A stretch of 64,000 bases of DNA. Source: Bradyrhizobium sp. sBnM-33 (GTDB taxonomy: Bacteria > Pseudomonadota > Alphaproteobacteria > Rhizobiales > Xanthobacteraceae). Position numbers and translations under genes: made by a program. Of the stretch, positions 59,298-64,000 are shown piece by piece. The stretch covers positions 1,240,001 through 1,304,000 of the forward strand of contig NZ_CP136624.1 in assembly GCF_032917945.1 (NCBI RefSeq). The letters run 5' to 3'. Numbering within the stretch: position 1 is the stretch's first letter; every line of letters begins with the position of its first letter. The notes beneath the pieces were generated by a model. The model was given only the letters and a program-made list of their open reading frames with translations. It did not search any database and was not told the DNA's origin.

Positions 59298-60116
59298 GTG
59301 TCCGGAGACGTCGTCAGGCCGCATTTCTCGTCATTCCGCCGCCGCTTCTCCGCGCGGCAGCACGTGGTTGGCACGTTCATCAAGACGCCGACCACGCATG
59401 CGACCGAAATATTCGGCGCGCTCGCCTACGATTTCGTCGTGATCGACGAGGAGCACGCGCCGATCGATCGCGCGATGACCGATGTCATGCTGCTGGCCGC
59501 GCGCGCCAGCAATCTCGCGGGAATCGTGCGCGTGTCGTCAGACGATCCGGCCAAGATCCTGTCCTGCCTGGATTGCGGCGCAGCCGGTGTGCTGGTGCCC
59601 CACGTTGCGACGGTCGAGAAGGCGCGCGCGATTGCGGCTGCCGCGCGCTATCGCGGCGGACGGCGCGGCTATTCCGGTTCGGCCCGCGCCGGCGCCTATG
59701 GCGGAACGCCGATGTGGACTCTCGTCGATGAACAGGGTGCGTCGGTCTGCGCGATTGCAATGATCGAGGACCCGGAAGCGCTGGATCACATCGACGCCAT
59801 TGCCGCGGTCGACGGGATCCATGGCTTCTTCATCGGCCGCGGCGATCTCACCGTCGCCCTCGGCGCCAAATCGCCGGCCGACGCCTCTGTCAAGGACGCG
59901 GTTATCAGGATCATTGCGGCGGCGAACAAAGTCACCAAGCCGGTCTGCGTGATGGTCGCGAGTGCTACGGAAGCCAAGGATTTCGCCGAGCTGGGCGCCA
60001 GCGCCTTCATCATCTCGTCGGATCAGGGCCAGATGCGCCGGGCTGCCGCGCAAACGCTCACCGATTTCAAAACGCTCGTTCGAACCACGGATGGCTCACA
60101 TGTATCACAGCACTGA
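59298..60116 (+). CDS. HpcH/HpaI-family class II aldolase/citrate lyase-like protein
   Basis: A 272-residue metal-dependent aldolase that should cleave or form 2-keto-hydroxy acids. HVVGTFIKTPTTHATEIFGA, FVVIDEEHAPIDRAMTDVML (base), DCGAAGVLVPHVATVEKARA, the metal Glu in VCAIAMIEDPEAL and the Asp in GFFIGRGDLTVALG are all present. GTG 59298 with GGGGAGGAG upstream is the start. First gene of an operon to the end of the window, divergent from IclR; its product would be pyruvate or a related short acid. Confidence 0.88.
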   Translation: MSGDVVRPHFSSFRRRFSARQHVVGTFIKTPTTHATEIFGALAYDFVVIDEEHAPIDRAMTDVMLLAARASNLAGIVRVSSDDPAKILSCLDCGAAGVLVPHVATVEKARAIAAAARYRGGRRGYSGSARAGAYGGTPMWTLVDEQGASVCAIAMIEDPEALDHIDAIAAVDGIHGFFIGRGDLTVALGAKSPADASVKDAVIRIIAAANKVTKPVCVMVASATEAKDFAELGASAFIISSDQGQMRRAAAQTLTDFKTLVRTTDGSHVSQH

Positions 60117-61032
60117 TCCGCGCGCTGCGCTCGCCGCCACGCCCGTCAGCACAAGGCCGGCGGCTACCCATTTTGCAGGCGCCGAGTATGCGAAGTTCTA
60201 CGAAACGCCGCCGGCTGAAAATCAGAACGGCGCGCGCACCTGGTATGCCCGCGGCCAGAACTTCATCATCGCCTATAGCGAGGCCGACAAGGGCGCGGTG
60301 CTGAGCCGGACGAGCCAGCCCGACGAATATGTCGTGCTGCTTCCCGATCCGGGGGCAGGCGCCGAAATCGTCTGGGGCAACGAGCGCAACGTCGTCAACG
60401 GTCATTCCATCAGTTTCGTGCCTTCGGGTGCAAGCTCCGTCACGTTGCAGGGTGCCGCCAAGGTGGTGCGCATGGTGACGACGCGATCGGAAGATCTCGC
60501 GAAACTGTGCGCCAATGCCGCATCCTACGCGACGCCGCATCCCAATTTGCCGCCGTTCGAGCCGTGGCCGGAGGCAGCTACGGGCGCGAAGATCCGGACC
60601 TACAGTCTCGACGTCGCGGCGACGCCGGGTCGGTTCGGGCGCATCTTCCGCTGCTCGACCTTCATGGTGAATTTCCTCGAGCCGCGAAACGGCCCGCGCG
60701 ACCCGAGCAAGATGTCGCCGCATCACCATGACGATTTCGAGCAATGCTCGCTGGCGCTGGCCGGCACCTTTGTTCACCACCTGCGCTGGCCCTGGACGAC
60801 GGACATGGCCCAGTGGCGCGACGACGATCACGAACGCTGCGGATCGCCCTCCATTGCCGTGATTCCACCACCGGCCATTCACACATCGCAAGCCGTCGAT
60901 CCCAAGCTCAACGTTCTCGTCGACATCTTCTGCCCGCCGCGCCTGGATTTCTCGGCCAAGCCGGGCTGGGTGTTGAACGAGGACGATTATCCGATGCCCG
61001 CGCAAACCGCCGCCGGGCAATCTGCGGCCTGA
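60091..61032 (+). CDS. Cupin-fold protein of unknown function (313 aa)
   Basis: A 313-residue protein with two beta-barrel-like halves. The N-terminal half has ARTWYARGQNFIIAYSEADK and VVNGHSISFVPSGASSVTLQ; the second half has the metal-like segment KMSPHHHDDFEQCSLALAGT then FVHHLRWPW and IPPPAIHTSQAVD, resembling cupin metal sites (H..H....E....H). It overlaps the aldolase gene by 26 bases, so it is translationally coupled. An isomerase or binding role on the aldolase substrate is inference. ATG 60100 is an alternative start. Confidence 0.72.
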   Translation: MAHMYHSTDPRAALAATPVSTRPAATHFAGAEYAKFYETPPAENQNGARTWYARGQNFIIAYSEADKGAVLSRTSQPDEYVVLLPDPGAGAEIVWGNERNVVNGHSISFVPSGASSVTLQGAAKVVRMVTTRSEDLAKLCANAASYATPHPNLPPFEPWPEAATGAKIRTYSLDVAATPGRFGRIFRCSTFMVNFLEPRNGPRDPSKMSPHHHDDFEQCSLALAGTFVHHLRWPWTTDMAQWRDDDHERCGSPSIAVIPPPAIHTSQAVDPKLNVLVDIFCPPRLDFSAKPGWVLNEDDYPMPAQTAAGQSAA

Positions 61033-61060
61033 CACATCTCCATCTGAAAGGGCCCTGACC

Positions 61061-62032
61061 ATGGCCGACAAGCAAGTGTCCTACCCGAGCACCGTGCCGC
61101 TGCCGCCGCTGTCGCGGGCGGCAGAAGTCGCCGAGCTCCTGGTCGGCGCGATCGACCTGCACTGCCATAGCGGCCCGGCAGCCATGCCGCGCATCCTCGA
61201 TCATCACGAGGAGCTGCTCCATGCGGCGGAAGCGAAGTTCCGTGCTGTGCTCTACAAGGATCACTTCTATGCCGGGATGGCGCACGCGATACTGCTGGAG
61301 AAGCTGTTTCCCGAAACCAATGTGAAGCTGTTCTCCGGCATCGTGCTGAACAATGCCTCGGGCGGCATCAACCCGCATGCGGTCGACCATACGATCAAAC
61401 TCGGCGGCAAGATCGTCTGGATGCCGACGCTGTCGGCCGCGAACCACATCAAAGCCATGGCCGCAGGAAACTCGACGTTTCCGAAGACCTCGCAAAAAAT
61501 GCTCGATCCGATCCCGCTTTCCGCGCTCGATGCCAACGGCAAGCTCACGGACGACACCAGGAAGGTCATCGATCTCATTGCCGAGGCGGACATTATCCTG
61601 GCCGGCGGTCACCTGCCGGCCAGCGAACTGCACATCCTGTTCGAAGAGGCGGCGCGACGCGGCGTCAAGAAGATGATGGTCAACCATCCGACCTACATCG
61701 TCGGCTGCAATGACACCGACATCCGCCAGCTCGTCGCGCGCGGCGTCAAGATGGAGCATTCGATCTGTATGTTCATTGAAGGCAAATCCTTGAAGTACAG
61801 CCCGGATGATCTCGCGCACTTGATCGAAGTGGCCGGCGTCGACAACACGATTCTGTCGTCCGATCTCGGACTGCAGGGGTCGCAGCGTCCGGTCGATGGC
61901 TTCCGCAGCATCACCCAGATCTTGCTCGATCTCCAGATGCCGAGGCCCGCGATCAGGAAGCTCATCGGCGACAACGCGGCGCGGTTTCTGAACCTGCCGG
62001 TGATGCAGTCGACCGCGCAAGACGCCGCTTAG
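61061..62032 (+). CDS. DUF6282-like metal-dependent hydrolase family protein
   Basis: A 323-residue TIM-barrel-type protein. Metal-ligand-like motifs are AIDLHCHSGPAAMPRILDHH, VLYKDHFYAGMA (Asp/His), IILAGGHLPASE, MMVNHPTYIVGC and TILSSDLGLQGSQRPVDGFR, in the order of amidohydrolase-superfamily enzymes. The family appears to be DUF6282, uncharacterised. It lies 28 bases after the cupin gene and would hydrolyse a cyclic or amide intermediate of the IclR-controlled pathway, which is inference. Confidence 0.78.
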   Translation: MADKQVSYPSTVPLPPLSRAAEVAELLVGAIDLHCHSGPAAMPRILDHHEELLHAAEAKFRAVLYKDHFYAGMAHAILLEKLFPETNVKLFSGIVLNNASGGINPHAVDHTIKLGGKIVWMPTLSAANHIKAMAAGNSTFPKTSQKMLDPIPLSALDANGKLTDDTRKVIDLIAEADIILAGGHLPASELHILFEEAARRGVKKMMVNHPTYIVGCNDTDIRQLVARGVKMEHSICMFIEGKSLKYSPDDLAHLIEVAGVDNTILSSDLGLQGSQRPVDGFRSITQILLDLQMPRPAIRKLIGDNAARFLNLPVMQSTAQDAA

Positions 62033-62087
62033 CGGGACAAGCGCAAAGACTGCGAAAAGCGGCGTGGGCCCAGGGGAGGAAGTCAGC

Positions 62088-63182
62088 ATGAAACGGGTAG
62101 ATCGCGACGGTGACGCGCTGATGGACCTCAGCATGTCGCGAGTCATGCCATTCATGGTGGCATTACTGTTCATGGGAGCAAGCCACACCGCCTTCGCGGA
62201 AGAGCAGCGCAAGCCGCCGAAGCCGCCGATCATCTTGGAATCGACGGGCGCGTATGAAGTGGGCGGCAAGGTCGTTGCCAAGCCCGGCGATCCCGGCCAG
62301 ACGCTCTCCTGCGACCATGGTTACATCGAGTACTTCATCCCCGCGAAAAGGCGCAGCGTCGGCCTGATCATGTGGCACAGCTCCAGCACCAAAGTGTGGG
62401 AGAACCGCTGGGACGGCGGCGAAGGGTACAAGAGCATCTTCCTGCGCAAGGGCTATCCTGTTTACTTGTGGGACGGCCCGCGCGTCGGCCGCGCGAACTG
62501 GAGTTGCGAGCCGATCACCTACACGCCGGATTATTTCGATCAGCGCAACTTTGCCGCCTGGCGTTTCGGTCTGACCTATCTCAGTTGGCATCCGGGCCTG
62601 CAGTTTCCGACGGCCGACAAGGAAGCCTGGAATCAGGCGACGCGCGCCCGTTACGACGAGTTCGATACGCTCGAGAATGCAGTGTTGCAGGCGGAGGCCG
62701 GCGGCCAGGCGATCGACAAGATCGGTCCCGTCGTTGCCGTCACCAATTCCGCGGGCGGCTGGCGCGCGCTGTTGTCGGCGCTGAAGGCAAAGAGCGACAA
62801 CATGAAGGGCATTGTCGCCTACGAAACACCAGGCTTCGTCTTCCCGGTGGGCGAGGGGCCCGAGCCGAAGCCGGATGCGCCGTACGGCCCTAATTCCGTG
62901 CCCCTCGTCGAGTTCAAGAAGCTGACCAGGTTTCCGATCCAGATGGTGTTCGGCGATTACACCGACACGCGTCCGATCTGGGTCACCTCGGTCAAGATGG
63001 CGCGGACCTTCTGCGATATCGTCAATCGTCACGGCGGAGATTGCGAGGTCTTGCTGCTGCCCGATGCGGGGCTGCATGGCAACACGCACATCGCCTTTGC
63101 CGATCTCAACAACGAAGCCGTTGCGGACGAACTATCCAAATGGCTGGTCCGCAAGGGCCTGGACAAGTTTGCCGGAGAATAA
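62088..63182 (+). CDS. Secreted alpha/beta-hydrolase (esterase-like)
   Basis: A 364-residue exported hydrolase. The signal region is SRVMPFMVALLFMGASHTAF. HGYIEYFIPAKRRSVGLIMW and HSSSTKVWE form the oxyanion area, VVAVTNSAGGWRALL holds the nucleophile Ser, and LLLPDAGLHGNTHIAFADLN holds the His. The region YPVYLWDGPRVGRANW is typical of a family of secreted esterases with unknown substrates. ATG 62088 has GGGAGGA ten bases upstream. It may release the compound that the downstream Bug protein captures. Confidence 0.8.
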   Translation: MKRVDRDGDALMDLSMSRVMPFMVALLFMGASHTAFAEEQRKPPKPPIILESTGAYEVGGKVVAKPGDPGQTLSCDHGYIEYFIPAKRRSVGLIMWHSSSTKVWENRWDGGEGYKSIFLRKGYPVYLWDGPRVGRANWSCEPITYTPDYFDQRNFAAWRFGLTYLSWHPGLQFPTADKEAWNQATRARYDEFDTLENAVLQAEAGGQAIDKIGPVVAVTNSAGGWRALLSALKAKSDNMKGIVAYETPGFVFPVGEGPEPKPDAPYGPNSVPLVEFKKLTRFPIQMVFGDYTDTRPIWVTSVKMARTFCDIVNRHGGDCEVLLLPDAGLHGNTHIAFADLNNEAVADELSKWLVRKGLDKFAGE

Positions 63183-63225
63183 GCGCTGGTGCCACGCGGG
63201 ACCTGCGCACAGCTGGGGAGGAAAC

Positions 63226-64000
63226 ATGCGCCTGCTCTCTTTCGGCCTCATTGGCCTTGCACTTGCCATTGCGCCATGTCACCGCGCCGCGGCCCAGGAG
63301 TGGCCGAACCGACCGGTCACCATGATCGTGCCGTTCCCGGCCGGCGCTGCCGTTGACACGCTGGCGCGCGCCGTGGCCCACACGTTGAGCGAAGATTTCG
63401 GCAAGCAGTTCATCGTCGAAAACCGTGCGGGGGCGGGCGGTAATCTCGGTGGGGCGGCGGTCGCCAAAGCGGCGGCAGACGGCCATACATGGCTGTTCGG
63501 GACGCCGGCGCCGATCGCGCTCAATAAGTTCATGTACAAGGGCCTGGCTTACGATTCGGAGCGAGACTTCACGCCGGTCATACTCGTCGCCAAGTCTCCA
63601 ATGATCATTACGGCGACGCGAGACTTTCCAGCGAAGACGCTTCCCGACCTGATCGCGTACGCCAAACAGAATCCGGGCAAGGTCAATGTCGGCCATCCCG
63701 GAAACGGCACGCTCGGACACATTACCTCGGCATTGATCCAGCAGTTTGCCGGCGTGGAGATGACACATGTACCTTATCGCGGATCCGCGCCGCTGATCAC
63801 GGACCTCTTGGGCGGACAAGTGAACGTCGCGATGGATTTCATGCCGACCTATCTGCCACTGGTGGCCGAGCGCAAGGTCCGCGCGCTTGCCGTGACGACA
63901 AGTCAGCGCGTGGCGCAACTGCCCGATGTACCGACGGTGCAGGAAGCGGGATTCAAGGGATTCGAGGCGACCGCATGGTACGCGATCGTCGCGCCGACCG
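63226..64000 (+). CDS. Bug/TctC-family tripartite tricarboxylate transporter binding protein, 5' part
   Basis: 258 residues are visible before the window ends. It has a signal peptide (LLSFGLIGLALAIAPCHRAA), then WPNRPVTMIVPFPAGAAVDT, VENRAGAGGNLGGAAVAKAA, NVGHPGNGTLGHITSALIQQ, MTHVPYRGSAPLITDLLGGQ and VPTVQEAGFKGFEATAWY, the full Bug pattern. It captures a carboxylate in the periplasm for a TctAB-type permease. GGGGAGGAAAC precedes the ATG. Fifth gene of the IclR-divergent operon. Confidence 0.93.
   Translation, partial: MRLLSFGLIGLALAIAPCHRAAAQEWPNRPVTMIVPFPAGAAVDTLARAVAHTLSEDFGKQFIVENRAGAGGNLGGAAVAKAAADGHTWLFGTPAPIALNKFMYKGLAYDSERDFTPVILVAKSPMIITATRDFPAKTLPDLIAYAKQNPGKVNVGHPGNGTLGHITSALIQQFAGVEMTHVPYRGSAPLITDLLGGQVNVAMDFMPTYLPLVAERKVRALAVTTSQRVAQLPDVPTVQEAGFKGFEATAWYAIVAPT

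Noticed and set aside
60908..62281. 457-codon open frame on the minus strand
   Set aside because: Antisense of the DUF6282-like gene and its neighbours; no domain, biased composition.

Overview
The window looks like the chromosome of an alphaproteobacterium of the Bradyrhizobium / Nitrobacteraceae type. The reasons are: high GC; an RpoH with the RpoH box next to an RluA-family pseudouridine synthase and a tRNA-Glu(CTC); many family-specific small proteins; and dispersed intergenic palindromes I recognise as typical of Bradyrhizobium. It is an ordinary core segment (about 1-16.4 kb, plus a cell-wall/efflux block at 25-37 kb) interleaved with mobile or decaying stretches (7.2-8.7, 16.4-24.7, 37.2-38.0, 54.6-56.2 kb) and two accessory catabolic blocks (38-55.5 and 58.4-64 kb).

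Layout. 0-6.4 kb: 3' part of an MFS exporter, a DUF817 membrane protein, a GH79 (heparanase/beta-glucuronidase-like) secreted hydrolase, a cold-shock protein with a clear terminator, and an acyl-CoA-type desaturase. 6.4-13.4 kb: two paralogous MltB-type lytic transglycosylases separated by a 1.49-kb IS4-family element that landed inside a palindromic intergenic repeat; then an SDR, a stand-alone receiver protein, a LysE exporter, a 22-residue lysine-rich micro-gene and a secreted PGRP-type amidase. 13.6-16.4 kb: rpoH, an rluD-like gene, a small membrane protein and tRNA-Glu. 16.9-20.7 kb: one 1275-codon gene joining a degenerate receiver and LuxR HTH to a short hydrophobic segment, RTX calcium-binding repeats and about 13 His/Ser/Gly-rich tandem repeats. 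20.7-24.3 kb: relics plus an IS110 transposase. 24.4-30.3 kb: a two-gene HGGxSTG cassette, a class A PBP with a secreted partner, and a second secreted protein. 30.8-37.2 kb: an RND efflux operon (adaptor, NTF2-like protein, pump) divergent from a TetR gene and a hydrolase gene, with a 49-bp near-palindrome between them, followed by a broken partial copy of the TetR gene.

38-55.5 kb is a CoA-thioester catabolic cluster: a LivK-type binding protein, two AMP-dependent acyl-CoA ligases, a 2-hydroxychromene-2-carboxylate isomerase-like protein, a CaiB/BaiF CoA transferase, a GST, two acyl-CoA dehydrogenases, a thiolase, an NMO-type flavoprotein, an enoyl-CoA hydratase and three related SDRs lacking the catalytic Tyr. 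It includes an HxlR and a TetR regulator. Three promoters in it carry the same 15-17 bp palindrome (GTTC-N7-GAAC) in the -35/-10 spacer; I infer this is the operator of the HxlR protein. A second HxlR gene at 58 kb has a palindrome of the same geometry (GCTAC-N7-GTAGC) over its own promoter.

58.4-64 kb: an IclR gene divergent from an operon for an HpcH/HpaI aldolase, a cupin-like protein, a DUF6282-like metal-dependent hydrolase, a secreted alpha/beta hydrolase and a Bug/TctC binding protein that runs off the end. The intergenic region has a perfect TTCCACC-T-GGTGGAA palindrome plus a third half-site exactly 10 bp away. The most unusual single object is the receiver-HTH-RTX fusion. The most testable new system is the HxlR palindrome regulon over the catabolic cluster.
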